64,000 bases of DNA from Nocardioides sp. CER19 (GTDB lineage: Bacteria; Actinomycetota; Actinomycetes; Propionibacteriales; Nocardioidaceae), in NCBI RefSeq assembly GCF_029846275.1, contig NZ_JARVWS010000001.1:1672028-1736027 (forward strand), written 5' to 3'. A program made the translations under genes and the position numbers. Under the pieces are notes generated by a model. That model was not told the DNA's origin, made no database searches, and was given only the letters and a program-made list of their open reading frames with translations. The first letter of the stretch is position 1. Each line of letters opens with the position of its first letter. Of this stretch, positions 7,524 through 15,966 are shown in pieces.

Positions 7524-8992
7524 GTGAAGTGACCGTTCGCGTCCGTTTCTGCCCGTCCCCGACCGGCTCCCCGCACGTCGGCTTCGCTCGTACGGCGCTC
7601 TACAACTGGGCCTTCGCGCGGCACCACGGCGGCACCTTCGTGTTCCGCATCGAGGACACCGACAAGGAGCGCAGCACCGAGGAGTCCCTCGAGGCGATGA
7701 TCGGCGCGATGGAGTGGCTCGGCCTCAACTGGGACGAGGGCCCGCTCGTCGGCGGCCCGCACGGCCCCTACCGCCAGTCCGAGCGCGGCGACCTCTACCG
7801 CGACGTCCTCGCCCGGCTCGCCGACTCGAAGTTCACCTACGACTGCTACTGCACCAACGACGAGGTCGCTGCGCGCCGGCTGGAGAGCGGCTCCAAGGTG
7901 ATGGGGTACGACGGCCACTGCCGTGACCTCACCCAGGACCAGCTCGACCGCTTCGTGACGGAGGGCCGCCAGCCGGTCGTCCGGTTCCGCATGCCCGACG
8001 GCTCGGTCACCTGGGACGACCTGGTCCGCGGCGAGATCACGTTCGAGACGCAGTACGTGCCCGACTTCGCGCTGTGCCGCGCCAACGGCGACCCGCTCTA
8101 CACCCTGGTCAACCCGGTCGACGACGCGCTCATGGAGATCACCCACGTGCTGCGCGGCGAGGACCTGCTCTCGAGCACGCCGCGCCAGATCCCGCTCCAC
8201 CAGGCGCTCGTCGAGCTCGGCATCTCGAAGGGCGTGCCCGAGTTCGGTCACCTGCCGTTCGTCATGGGCGAGGGCAACAAGAAGCTCTCCAAGCGCGACC
8301 CGCAGGCGCACCTCTTCGGCTACCGCGAGGACGGGTTCCTCCCCGAGGGCCTGCTCAACTACCTCGCCCTGCTCGGCTGGGCGATCGCGGCCGACCGCGA
8401 CGTCTTCACGCTCGAGGAGATGGTGGAGGCGTTCGACATCAAGGACGTCAACCCCAACCCCGCGCGGTTCGACCTCAAGAAGGCGGAGGCGATCAACGCC
8501 TCCCACATGCGGATGCTCTCCGTCGAGGAGATCACCGACCGCGCGCTGCCCTACCTCAAGAAGGACGGCGTGCTCACCGATCCGGTCAGCCCGGCCGACC
8601 AGCAGCTGCTCGAGCTGGCGATGCCGTTCGTCGCCGAGCGGATCAACAAGCTCACCGAAGCGTCCTCGATGCTCGGCTTCCTCTTCATCGCCGAGGAGGA
8701 CTTCACCGTCGACGAGGCCGACAAGGCCAAGCTGGTCGACACCGACGAGGGGCAGGCGGTCGTCCAGGCGGCGTACGACGCTCTCGCGCGGGTCGAGCCG
8801 TGGTCGGCGGCGAGGATCAGCGACGCACTGACGCTCGCACTCGTCGAGGAGATGGGGCTCAAGCCGCGGGTGGCGTTCGGCGCGGTCCGGGTGGCCGTCA
8901 CCGGCCGCCGGATCAGCCCGCCGCTGTTCGAGTCCCTCGAGCTGCTCGGCCGCGACCGCAGTCTCGGTCGGCTCCGGTCGGCGCTCTCCTGA
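7520..8992 (+). CDS. gltX: Glutamyl-tRNA synthetase
   Basis: This 490-residue class I synthetase charges tRNA-Glu with glutamate. The HIGH-like signature reads HVGF (residues 19-22, within FCPSPTGSPHVGF) and the KMSKS-like loop reads KLSKR near residue 255. The C-terminal anticodon-binding helical domain is complete. Actinobacteria generally make Gln-tRNA by the GatCAB route, so this enzyme may also mischarge tRNA-Gln. That tRNA and a tRNA-Glu lie about 1 kb downstream. GTG start in a GTGA overlap with the FAH gene. Confidence 0.97.
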   Translation: MSEVTVRVRFCPSPTGSPHVGFARTALYNWAFARHHGGTFVFRIEDTDKERSTEESLEAMIGAMEWLGLNWDEGPLVGGPHGPYRQSERGDLYRDVLARLADSKFTYDCYCTNDEVAARRLESGSKVMGYDGHCRDLTQDQLDRFVTEGRQPVVRFRMPDGSVTWDDLVRGEITFETQYVPDFALCRANGDPLYTLVNPVDDALMEITHVLRGEDLLSSTPRQIPLHQALVELGISKGVPEFGHLPFVMGEGNKKLSKRDPQAHLFGYREDGFLPEGLLNYLALLGWAIAADRDVFTLEEMVEAFDIKDVNPNPARFDLKKAEAINASHMRMLSVEEITDRALPYLKKDGVLTDPVSPADQQLLELAMPFVAERINKLTEASSMLGFLFIAEEDFTVDEADKAKLVDTDEGQAVVQAAYDALARVEPWSAARISDALTLALVEEMGLKPRVAFGAVRVAVTGRRISPPLFESLELLGRDRSLGRLRSALS

Positions 8993-9003
8993 GGGGCGCG
9001 CCG

Positions 9004-9966
9004 ATGCGGGCCGGGCTGGAGTACCAGGAGATCCACCGCGGCGGTCAGACGAGCTGGTGGCGCGCGCTCATCGGCGTCTTCGTCCTGTTGCTGAACTTTC
9101 TCGGGTTCATGCTCTTCCCGCTCGTGCTGATCGCGCTGTTCACGGTCTACTTCGTCTCCCAGGGCGACACCTACGACCAGGCGATCCAGCACTTCACCGG
9201 TGACACGGTCACGCCGGCGTCGCTGGCGTTCCTCAACCTCGCGCTGGCATCGGCCATCCCGACGGTCATGATCCTGACCTACGTGCTCCACGGGTGGCTC
9301 AAGCCCGGCTGGGTCGCGTCGGTCGTGGGTCGGGTCCGGTGGGGCTGGTTGGCGATCTGCCTCTTCCTCTCGGTGTTGGCGCTGCTGGCCACCCTGATCG
9401 TCTCCGCGCTGCTCCCATCGGCCGGCGACGCGGGCGACGTCGGCGGCCACCTGAACCCTTGGACCTCGACCACCGGGCAGTTCCTGCTCGTGATCGTGTT
9501 CCTGACCCCGCTGCAGGCAGCGGGGGAGGAGTACGCGTTCCGCGGCTACCTCACCCAGGCCGTCGGCGGGCTGTTCCGGAAGCGCTGGGTCGCGGTCGTC
9601 GTACCCGCCCTGCTCTTCGCGCTCGCCCACGGCGCCCAGGACGCCCCGGTGTTCTTCGACAGGTTCGCGTTCGGCCTGGTCGCGGGCGTGCTCGTGATCA
9701 TGACCGGCGGCCTCGAGGCGGGCATCGCGATGCACGTCCTCAACAACTTCCTGGCGTTCGGCCTGGCCCTCCTGTTCGGCGACATGACCGACACGCTGAA
9801 CGCCTCCGGCGGAAGCTGGTGGATGATCCCGAGCACCCTGACGCAATCGCTCGTCTACCTCGCCCTGGTCACGTACGTCGCCCGCCGGCTGCGCATCGCG
9901 ACGAGGACGTCGGGCGAGGCGGCTGAAGGTGCCACCGAATTGGTCGGCCAAACCCCGTCCGTGTAA
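9004..9966 (+). CDS. CPBP-family intramembrane glutamic protease
   Basis: This 320-residue membrane protein carries the CPBP (Abi/Rce1-like) catalytic motifs: EEYAFRG (EExxxR) near residue 175, FALAHG, and HVLNNF further on. Around eight hydrophobic segments are visible. Family members cleave or modify membrane substrates or act in self-immunity; no substrate can be inferred. ATG at 9004 follows the gltX stop by 11 bp, and the open frame upstream of this lies over gltX. The N-terminus resembles a common actinobacterial version of the family. Confidence 0.88.
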   Translation: MRAGLEYQEIHRGGQTSWWRALIGVFVLLLNFLGFMLFPLVLIALFTVYFVSQGDTYDQAIQHFTGDTVTPASLAFLNLALASAIPTVMILTYVLHGWLKPGWVASVVGRVRWGWLAICLFLSVLALLATLIVSALLPSAGDAGDVGGHLNPWTSTTGQFLLVIVFLTPLQAAGEEYAFRGYLTQAVGGLFRKRWVAVVVPALLFALAHGAQDAPVFFDRFAFGLVAGVLVIMTGGLEAGIAMHVLNNFLAFGLALLFGDMTDTLNASGGSWWMIPSTLTQSLVYLALVTYVARRLRIATRTSGEAAEGATELVGQTPSV

Positions 9967-10021
9967 GGTTCCATCTCGGTTCAGCCGCCCAGGCGGAGGA
10001 GCCGATCGACTACTGAGTCGA

Positions 10022-10093
10022 TGGTCTATGGTGTAATTGGCAGCACGACTGGTTCTGGTCCAGTTAGTCTAGGTTCGAGTCCTAGTAGACCAG
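10022..10093 (+). tRNA. tRNA-Gln (CTG anticodon)
   Basis: A 72-nt cloverleaf is visible. Acceptor arms TGGTCTA (10022-10028) and TAGACCA (10086-10092) pair, with discriminator G at 10093. The anticodon stem ACTGG/CCAGT encloses the loop TTCTGGT with anticodon CTG. The T-arm has the canonical GGTTCGAGTCC. The 3' CCA is not encoded. Confidence 0.95.
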
Positions 10094-10168
10094 CGGATCC
10101 GAGCGGAAAAGCGAGGATTTGGTGCGGAAACACGGCCCCGGCTAGTGTTCTGCAAGTCGAAAGACAAT

Positions 10169-10241
10169 GCCCCCGTTGTGTAGCGGCCTAGCACGCCGCC
10201 CTCTCAAGGCGGTAGCGCCGGTTCGAATCCGGTCGGGGGTA
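10169..10241 (+). tRNA. tRNA-Glu (CTC anticodon)
   Basis: A 73-nt cloverleaf is visible. GCCCCCG pairs with CGGGGGT, and the discriminator is A at 10241. The anticodon stem CCGCC/GGCGG encloses the loop CTCTCAA with anticodon CTC. The T-arm reads CCGGTTCGAATCCGG. CCA is encoded at 10242-10244, unlike in the neighbouring tRNA-Gln. Confidence 0.96.
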
Positions 10242-10251
10242 CCAGCGACAC

Positions 10252-10287
10252 GAGGCCCTGGTCAGCAGAGATGCTGGCCAGGGCCTC
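10252..10287 (+). terminator. Hairpin terminator after tRNA-Glu
   Basis: A 16-bp stem (10252-10267 with 10272-10287, one G.U-type mismatch) encloses a 4-nt GAGA loop, starting 10 nt after the tRNA body. There is no long T-run, but the stem is strong and well placed to end the tRNA transcript. Confidence 0.75.
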
Positions 10288-10383
10288 TGCCGTTGTGTCC
10301 GCGTGTCTGCGGCTCGATCGGCGTTCTGCAGCCATCACTCGACTCTGGAACGTGTCGTCATGGATCGGATTGCGCCCAGGTGG

Positions 10384-10794
10384 TCATGCCGCACCGGCGG
10401 GAGGTGGCTGGGGAGGTGCGACTGCGTCGACGGGGGTGATCGGCATGGCTTCCCAGGCCTGGGCGAGCTCGGCGGTACTCAACTCCTGGGTGTCGCCGGG
10501 TTCGAGCTGGCTCAACCCGCACTGGGTCCAGAACTCCTGGTGGTGCTCACCGTCCAGGACGGCTGCGACGTGGCCGCGGACCGGGGCGTGCTGGTGGTCG
10601 GCGGTGACCTGGATGTAGCGGTGCCCGGAGTCCTGGGCGCGCCAGGCGCGGACGTGGGGCCGGGACAGGATGGTCGCCCAGGCGAGTATCTCGGAGGGAT
10701 TGTCCACGGTGGCGGTGACGTCTCCGCAGATGTCGAGCTCTCGGCTGATCCGCAGCAAGATCGCGAGCTCGCGCGCCTCCCGGGAGGGGTACAT
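10384..10794 (-). CDS. Hypothetical protein, 136 aa
   Basis: I do not recognise this protein. The ATG at 10794 is preceded by GGAG seven bases upstream. The frame is open further upstream, but that part looks non-coding. The sequence has a compact N-terminal helix-rich start (MYPSREARELAILLRISREL), a middle of mixed strands rich in His and Trp, and a low-complexity Pro/Ala tail. No membrane segment or signal peptide is seen. It lies downstream of hsp20 on the same strand, separated by about 290 bp. Confidence 0.55.
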   Translation of the reverse strand: MYPSREARELAILLRISRELDICGDVTATVDNPSEILAWATILSRPHVRAWRAQDSGHRYIQVTADHQHAPVRGHVAAVLDGEHHQEFWTQCGLSQLEPGDTQELSTAELAQAWEAMPITPVDAVAPPQPPPAGAA

Positions 10795-11080
10795 CGTGTT
10801 ACTCCGTGGAGGTGGGTTGGTCGGGGGTGGGTGCGGCCTGGACAGAGCGGCAGCGCGTGCGCCCGGTCTCGGCCGTGCCCGGGGAACGACGAGCCGCGGT
10901 CCGCGCATCAGCAGCGCCTGCTTCGAGGGGCCGACGCCGGTGCGTGCCTGTACCGGGCAATGCGGTGCCCTCCGGATGTGGTCGGCGGCTCGTCGTTCGT
11001 CTCGGAGGAACAACTGAGGGAGAGCAGGTGGGATGGTGAGTCTCTTTCACCTCCTCGGTGCGTGAGGGGTCAGCCGTCGC
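10795..11080 (-). other. Intergenic stretch between hsp20 and the hypothetical gene
   Basis: No gene is supported here. A weak 83-codon minus-strand frame starting with GTG at 11050 ends 4 bp before the hypothetical gene. Its composition (His, Pro, Thr, Arg rich) and mediocre third-position GC argue against coding. An AGGAGG sequence follows the hsp20 stop but has no start codon at a useful distance. Confidence 0.4.
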
Positions 11081-11524
11081 TCAGGCTTCGATGGCCTGCT
11101 TCTCGGTGCTGCCCTGCACGGCGTCGTGAGCGCTCCCGATCTCGATGCGACGGGGCTTGGCCCTCTCGGCGACGGGCACGACCAGCCGCAGTACACCGGC
11201 GTCGTAGGAAGCCTCGATGTGCTCGAGGTCGAGGTTGTCGCCCAGCACGAGCTGCCGGCTGAAGGCGCCGCGCGGCCGCTCGCTGGCCAGCGGTTCCCAG
11301 TCGCCGTTCCGGGTGCCGCGCTCAGCGCGGACGGTGAGCACGTTCCGCTCGACATCCAGGTCGATCGTCTCCTTCGCGACCCCGGGCAGATCGAACTCGA
11401 TCACGAACCGGTCACCCTCGCGCCAGGCATCCATCGGCATCACGGCGGGACGGCTCGTGGTACCGAGCAGCTGCTGGGTCAGGCGGTCGAAGTCACGAAA
11501 CGGGTCGGTGGTGCGCAGCAACAT
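11081..11524 (-). CDS. Hsp20/alpha-crystallin family small heat-shock protein
   Basis: This 147-residue ATP-independent chaperone binds unfolding proteins. After the N-terminal [17 protein letters not shown] segment comes the alpha-crystallin domain (about residues 28-130), with [19 protein letters not shown], the loop containing RGTRNGDW, and the strand-turn [11 protein letters not shown] carrying a GVLxLxxP-like motif. It resembles mycobacterial Hsp18-type proteins. The ATG is preceded by a strong AGGAGG. A possible stress operator lies about 60 bp upstream. Confidence 0.93.
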   Translation of the reverse strand: MLLRTTDPFRDFDRLTQQLLGTTSRPAVMPMDAWREGDRFVIEFDLPGVAKETIDLDVERNVLTVRAERGTRNGDWEPLASERPRGAFSRQLVLGDNLDLEHIEASYDAGVLRLVVPVAERAKPRRIEIGSAHDAVQGSTEKQAIEA

Positions 11525-11859
11525 GGCGTCCTCCTGATTCTGCTTCGGGTGGGCCGATGCAGCCCACGACCTGTATCAACCGTTACAGATTTCTTGTAAT
11601 CCGACGTCACGGCGATGTCAAGCCTCGGAGGGCAACATTTTCGGCGAGCAGGCAGTGTGACCGCGTCGACAGCTGAAGGGCTCGCTGGTGTTCACGACGC
11701 CAGGCGCGACGAACGGCCCGGAGGTGTCCGGCCTCGGCCTGGCGAGGGGCACCGAGCTGGACCTGCTGCGGGTTCCGGCAGCAGCCGGCCAGCCAGCCGT
11801 GCAACTTGATGCGCGACCCCGATCACGTCCCACGGGTCGGGCGGAACGGGTGCGTCCCG
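11525..11859. other. Non-coding region upstream of hsp20 and downstream of the permease gene
   Basis: About 335 bp lie between the hsp20 start and the permease stop. The part near hsp20 (11560-11620) is AT-richer than its surroundings and holds an inverted repeat. The rest contains only short frames of about 65-70 codons on each strand with no start signals or recognisable products. I see no gene here. Confidence 0.5.
11583..11599. promoter_or_regulatory. Inverted repeat upstream of hsp20, possible HspR-like operator
   Basis: TTACA-N7-TGTAA lies 59-75 bp upstream of the hsp20 start, in the AT-richest part of this gap. The 7-nt spacing is the same as that of the HAIR element bound by actinobacterial HspR (CTTGAGT-N7-ACTCAAG), but the arms differ. 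Its role as a heat-shock control site is therefore a guess from position and symmetry. Confidence 0.35.
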
Positions 11860-13389
11860 TCAGGAGAGGGGCGTCGGCTCGCCGGCGCTCCGAGCGTGCG
11901 CGGGTGGCGCGTCGTCATCGGTGGAGACGGTACGGCGCACGGGTGCGCCGAGGATGTAGCCGACGATCCCGAGGACGAGCAGCACCACGAGCGTGCCGAC
12001 CGTGAAGACCTCGAAGGTGGTGCGGCTCACGCCCCACGTGTCCTCGAAGTCGTAGTCGGCGCCGAACAGCGGCTCGAGCGTGCCCGGGAACACGGCCACC
12101 CAGGATCCGAGCGCGATCCAGAAGAAGCACAGCCAGCCCATGAGCGCGAAGCCACGGTCCGAGACGGGGACGCGGAAGGGACGCTCCCGGTCACGCTCGA
12201 CGCTGCGCAGCTTGATCGCCGCCGGGATGACGAGGAGGTAGGAGAGGAGGAACGTGGTGATCGCGATCGTGAGGACGACCCCGAAGATGTCCGCCGAGCT
12301 GCCGGTGAGCTGCATCGCGACGAGCATGAAGGCGGTCGCGACGATGCCGGAGAGGAAGTTGACCCGGACGGGCGTGCTGAGGCGGCGGTTGAAGACGCCG
12401 AAGAACCCACCGAAGAAGGCGCCGTCGGCGGCCGCGATGGCCTGCATGCGGTCGGAGATGATCATCCACGACGCGCCCTGGGTCATCAGCACGAAGACCA
12501 GGCAGACCGAGAGCATCTTGAGCATGGCGTCAGCGGCCCCGCCGTACACGCTGAACACGGTGGCGGTGGCGTCGAAGAAGCCACCGATGCCGGTGATCTC
12601 CGACGGAGGGACGACGATCAGGATCGAGAAGATCGGCAGCAGGTAGCAGAGCGCCGCGACACCGCTCGAACGGAGGATGCCGAAGGGCACGTCCCGGGCC
12701 GGGTTCTTCATCTCGCCCGCGGCGCTGTTGCCCGACTCGAAGCCGAGGTAGGCGAACAACAGCAGCGGCGTCGCTCCGAAGAGCCCCACCCACGTGGGCG
12801 AGAAGTCGCCGAACGACAGGTGCACGACACCGTGCTTGATCGCGTAGGCGATCGCGCTGCCGACGAAGAGGACCAGGAGGGCGACCTTCACGATCGCGCC
12901 CACCGTCGGCAGCCACTTGCCGTAGCGGAGGCTGACGATCGCCGCGAGCACGGTCAGCCAGATGAAGACGAGCTTGAACGCGTAGTCGGCGAACGACCCG
13001 TCGTGGATCTCCGTGAGGTTGACGTTCCAGCCCTCGGTGGCGAGGAATGCCATGGAGCCGCCGACCCAGACCGGCTGGGTGACCCACGTCAGCAGCGCCG
13101 CGATGGCCCCGGCGACGCGTCCGTAGGCGTTGCGGACCCAGGTGTAGGCGCCACCCTCCTCGGTGAACGCGGCGCCGGTCTCGGCGAAGAGCAGGCCGTA
13201 GGGGATCAGGAAGAAGACGGCCAGGACGAGCGTCCAGGTGAAGGCCTCGGCGCCGTAGGTCGAGACCGCACCGAGTGTCTCGAGCCCGACGACCGCGGCG
13301 ATCAGCAGGAACACCAGGTCGAAGCGGCCCAGCGTCTTGAGCAGCTTCGACTCCTGCTCCTGCGCGAGGGCGGTGGGTGTCGCGGTCAT
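11860..13389 (-). CDS. APC-family amino acid permease
   Basis: This 509-residue cytoplasmic-membrane transporter has about 12 hydrophobic segments. Family landmarks are VVGLETLGAVSTYGAEAF in the first helix region, FAETGAAFTEEGGAYTWVR, and GFESGNSAAGEMKNPARDVP. These resemble glutamate/gamma-aminobutyrate-antiporter-like and other APC carriers; the cargo is unknown. ATG at 13389 is where homology begins, although the frame stays open far upstream. It is divergent from the LysR gene and likely supplies the substrate for the enzyme operon at 14683-21218. Confidence 0.9.
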   Translation of the reverse strand: MTATPTALAQEQESKLLKTLGRFDLVFLLIAAVVGLETLGAVSTYGAEAFTWTLVLAVFFLIPYGLLFAETGAAFTEEGGAYTWVRNAYGRVAGAIAALLTWVTQPVWVGGSMAFLATEGWNVNLTEIHDGSFADYAFKLVFIWLTVLAAIVSLRYGKWLPTVGAIVKVALLVLFVGSAIAYAIKHGVVHLSFGDFSPTWVGLFGATPLLLFAYLGFESGNSAAGEMKNPARDVPFGILRSSGVAALCYLLPIFSILIVVPPSEITGIGGFFDATATVFSVYGGAADAMLKMLSVCLVFVLMTQGASWMIISDRMQAIAAADGAFFGGFFGVFNRRLSTPVRVNFLSGIVATAFMLVAMQLTGSSADIFGVVLTIAITTFLLSYLLVIPAAIKLRSVERDRERPFRVPVSDRGFALMGWLCFFWIALGSWVAVFPGTLEPLFGADYDFEDTWGVSRTTFEVFTVGTLVVLLVLGIVGYILGAPVRRTVSTDDDAPPAHARSAGEPTPLS

Positions 13390-13508
13390 CTCTGCGTCCG
13401 ATCTGTTGCGGTTGATGGTGCTGACAGGTGTGTGACCTGCGCCGCACCGGCGCGAGCAGTCTGGGCCAGGCGGCTTCTTCAGTTCAAGAGTTGTAATGCG
13501 GTGTTTAC

Positions 13509-13523
13509 ATCTGCTTTCTTGAT
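13509..13523. promoter_or_regulatory. LysR-type site ATC-N9-GAT, permease/regulator control region
   Basis: ATCTGCTTTCTTGAT fits the ATC-N9-GAT pattern of LysR-family sites and is followed by GCAA. It lies between the divergent permease and lysR starts, 62 bp before the lysR TTG and 120 bp from the permease ATG. A copy with the same flanks, CATCTG and GATGCAA, occurs before the enzyme operon at 14550-14564. Confidence 0.65.
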
Positions 13524-13584
13524 GCAAGAGTTCGGATCGGCGCACAATCGCCGCACCGGTACGACTCCGAAGGAGTGCTCTCCC

Positions 13585-14520
13585 TTGAGCTCGATCCCGC
13601 AGGTCGGATTCACCCTCGTGCAGCTGCGCTACTTCGCCGCGGCCGCCGAGCTCGGCAGCATGACGGCCGCGGCCCGCGAGCTGAGCGTCTCCCAGTCGGC
13701 GATCTCCACGGCCGTCGCCCAGCTCGAACGCGAGCTCGGCGTACAGCTGCTGCTGCGTCACCATGCCCGCGGGCTCACGCTCACGGCGGCCGGCGAGGAC
13801 TTCCGGCGCGAGGTGCGTGTCTACCTCGAGCACACCGCTGACCTGGCCGAGGCCGCGCGCACGGCGGGCGAGGCCCTCACCGGCGCACTCACGGTCGGGT
13901 GCTTCTCGACCCTCGGCCCCTTCGAGCTGCCGCGACTCATCCGGGCGTGTCAGGCGCGCCATCCCGAGATCGCGGTGTCGGTGCTCGAGGACGAGCACTC
14001 GGCCCTGAAGCAGAGCCTGCGCAGCGGGCGCTGCGAGCTGGCGTTGATGTACGGGTACGACCTCGACGACGACATCGAGTCGGTCGTCGTCGGTTCCGCC
14101 GTGCCCTACGTGCTCGTCGCCAAGGGCCACCGGCTGGCGCATCGGGAGCGGGTGTCGTTCGCCGAGCTCGTCGACGAGCCGATGGTGCTGCTCGACCTTC
14201 CGCACAGCGGTTCCTATCTGCAGGGGCTCGTGGAGTCCGCCGGCGTGCGGCCCGCCATCAGGCACCGCACCGCCGGCTTCGAGACCGTCCGGGCGATGGT
14301 CGCGAGCGGGCTGGGCTGGTCGGTCCTGAACCAGCGTCCCGCCACGCCCGTCACCTACGACGGGCATGAGGTGGTCTCGTTGGAGATCCGGGACGACGTC
14401 GAGCCGTTGTCCGTCGTCCTGGCGTGCATGAAGGGCGTCCGCCTCACCCGACGCGCCCGGGCCTTCCTCCGGACGTCGGGGCAGTCCGCCCGGTGGTCGG
14501 AGGGCAACGCCCAGGCCTGA
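13585..14520 (+). CDS. LysR-family transcriptional regulator
   Basis: This 311-residue regulator has a winged helix-turn-helix at residues about 10-68 (LRYFAAAAELGSMTAAAREL, then SVSQSAISTAVAQLERELG) and a LysR substrate-binding domain. The start is decided by an AAGGAG at 13570-13575 followed 9 nt later by TTG at 13585; no ATG or GTG fits as well, and the open frame upstream covers the opposite-strand permease. It lies between the permease and the enzyme operon and likely activates both in response to a pathway compound. Confidence 0.92.
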   Translation: MSSIPQVGFTLVQLRYFAAAAELGSMTAAARELSVSQSAISTAVAQLERELGVQLLLRHHARGLTLTAAGEDFRREVRVYLEHTADLAEAARTAGEALTGALTVGCFSTLGPFELPRLIRACQARHPEIAVSVLEDEHSALKQSLRSGRCELALMYGYDLDDDIESVVVGSAVPYVLVAKGHRLAHRERVSFAELVDEPMVLLDLPHSGSYLQGLVESAGVRPAIRHRTAGFETVRAMVASGLGWSVLNQRPATPVTYDGHEVVSLEIRDDVEPLSVVLACMKGVRLTRRARAFLRTSGQSARWSEGNAQA

Positions 14521-14549
14521 TCGGCGCCCGCGGCGCCGCGCGCCTCTGC

Positions 14550-14564
14550 ATCTGTATAACCGAT
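14550..14564. promoter_or_regulatory. LysR-type site ATC-N9-GAT before the catabolic operon
   Basis: ATCTGTATAACCGAT lies in the palindrome TGCATC...GATGCA, 119 bp before the first enzyme gene and just after the lysR stop. It shares CATCTG and GATGCAA with the site at 13509-13523. This supports control of the operon by the adjacent LysR protein. Confidence 0.7.
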
Positions 14565-14682
14565 GCAAACCCCCAACAACATCTGCTGGACACGGATAAC
14601 GGTCGGCCGAAGGATGTACTCCGCGCACGGTGTGCGTTCGGCGACGGGGGTCGGCTCCGTATGCGTGAACGGGAGGTAGGGG

Positions 14683-15942
14683 ATGGCGACGGAGACCACT
14701 GAGGTCGTCGTGGTGGGCGCCGGTCAGGCCGGGGTGGCCATGAGCGAGCACCTGCGCGACTGCGGAGTTCCCCACCTGGTGCTGGAGCGACACCGCATCG
14801 CCGAGCGATGGCGCTCGGAGCGCTGGGACTCGCTCGTCGCGAACGGGCCCGCGTGGCACGACCGGTTCCCCGGTCTGGAGTTCTTCGACGTCGACCCCGA
14901 CGGCTTCGCGGCCAAGGACCAGGTCGCCGACTACTTCGAGGCGTACGCCGAGAAGATCGGCGCTCCCGTCCGTTGCGGCGTGGAGGTCACCGCGGTCCGC
15001 CGGAACGACGGCCGGCCGGGCTTCACCGTCGAGACCTCCGCCGGCACGATCGAGGCTCGTTACGTGGTCGCTGCGACGGGGCCGTTCCAGCGCCCGGTCA
15101 TCCCGCCGATCATCCCGGCCGACGCCGCGCTCCATCAGATCCACTCCAGTGCCTACCGCAACCCGGGCCAGCTGCCCGACGGCGCGGTGCTGGTCGTCGG
15201 GGCGGGCTCCTCCGGCGTGCAGATCGCCGACGAGCTGCGGCGGTCCGGCCGGCTGGTGTATCTCTCCGTCGGTCCGCACGAGCGCCCTCCGCGCAGCTAC
15301 CGCGGCCGGGACTTCTGCTGGTGGCTGGGCGTCCTCGGGCTCTGGGACCTGGAGACGCCGCCGGCCGGCGCCGCCCACGTCACCATCGCGGTCAGCGGAG
15401 CGCACGGCGGCAGGACCGTCGACTTCCGGCAGCTGGCGGCCGACGGCATCGAGCTCGCCGGTCTCACGGCCTCGTACGGCGACGGCGTGCTGCACTTCGC
15501 CGACGACCTGGCAGCCAACATCGCCGCCGGCGACGCGAGCTACCTGGCACTGCTCGACGCGGCTGACTCCTATGTCGAGCGCAACGGACTGGACCTTCCC
15601 GAGGAGCCGGCGGCGCGCGAGCTGGGCGCCGACCCGGCGCGCGTGTCGGATCCGCTGCTGACGCTGGATCTCGCCGGATCAGGCGTCACCTCCGTCGTGT
15701 GGGCCACCGGGTTCGCCACCGACTACGGCTGGCTGCAGGTCGACGCCTTCGACGAGGCCGGCCGGCCGCGGCACCGCCGCGGCGTCTCGTCGGAGCCCGG
15801 GGTCTACTTCATCGGCCTGCCGTGGCTCTCCAGGCGAGGCTCCAGCTTCATCTGGGGTGTCTGGCACGACGCCAAGCACGTCGCCGACCACATCAGCACG
15901 CAGCGCGGCTACCTCGCCCACGACGACGCCCGCACCGACTGA
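14683..15942 (+). CDS. Flavin-containing monooxygenase-like NAD(P)/FAD oxidoreductase
   Basis: This 419-residue enzyme has an FAD-binding GAGQAG at residues 12-17 and a second Rossmann motif VLVVGAGSSG near residue 170, with the late motif VVWATGFATDY. This layout fits group B flavin monooxygenases, which hydroxylate N- or S-containing compounds or oxidise carbonyls. It is shorter than Baeyer-Villiger enzymes and resembles bacterial YUCCA-like or amine N-oxidising types. ATG at 14683 follows GGGAGG closely. It is the first gene of a six-gene operon; aldehyde dehydrogenase follows 24 bp later. Confidence 0.88.
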   Translation: MATETTEVVVVGAGQAGVAMSEHLRDCGVPHLVLERHRIAERWRSERWDSLVANGPAWHDRFPGLEFFDVDPDGFAAKDQVADYFEAYAEKIGAPVRCGVEVTAVRRNDGRPGFTVETSAGTIEARYVVAATGPFQRPVIPPIIPADAALHQIHSSAYRNPGQLPDGAVLVVGAGSSGVQIADELRRSGRLVYLSVGPHERPPRSYRGRDFCWWLGVLGLWDLETPPAGAAHVTIAVSGAHGGRTVDFRQLAADGIELAGLTASYGDGVLHFADDLAANIAAGDASYLALLDAADSYVERNGLDLPEEPAARELGADPARVSDPLLTLDLAGSGVTSVVWATGFATDYGWLQVDAFDEAGRPRHRRGVSSEPGVYFIGLPWLSRRGSSFIWGVWHDAKHVADHISTQRGYLAHDDARTD

Positions 15943-15966
15943 CCGCCGGAACCGAGGAGACACGCC

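Noticed and set aside
10022..10300. tRNA pair as a possible prophage or island attachment site
   Set aside because: No integrase, no partial tRNA duplicate further on and no foreign-looking composition follow; the next genes look ordinary for this genome.
10799..11050. 83-codon minus-strand frame between hsp20 and the hypothetical gene
   Set aside because: The composition is dominated by His, Pro, Thr and Arg, third-position GC is unexceptional, and no ribosome binding site precedes it at a usable distance, although it ends conveniently 4 bp before the next start.
11607..11833. Short minus-strand frames upstream of hsp20
   Set aside because: They are about 65-71 codons with no start signals and no similarity to anything I recognise.
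11806..13584. Very long open frame leading into the LysR gene
   Set aside because: It is the antisense of the permease gene; LysR homology begins only at the TTG at 13585, which has its own Shine-Dalgarno.
13390..15495. Upstream extension of the permease frame across the lysR and FMO genes
   Set aside because: This is a shadow in GC-rich sequence. Permease homology starts at the ATG at 13389.
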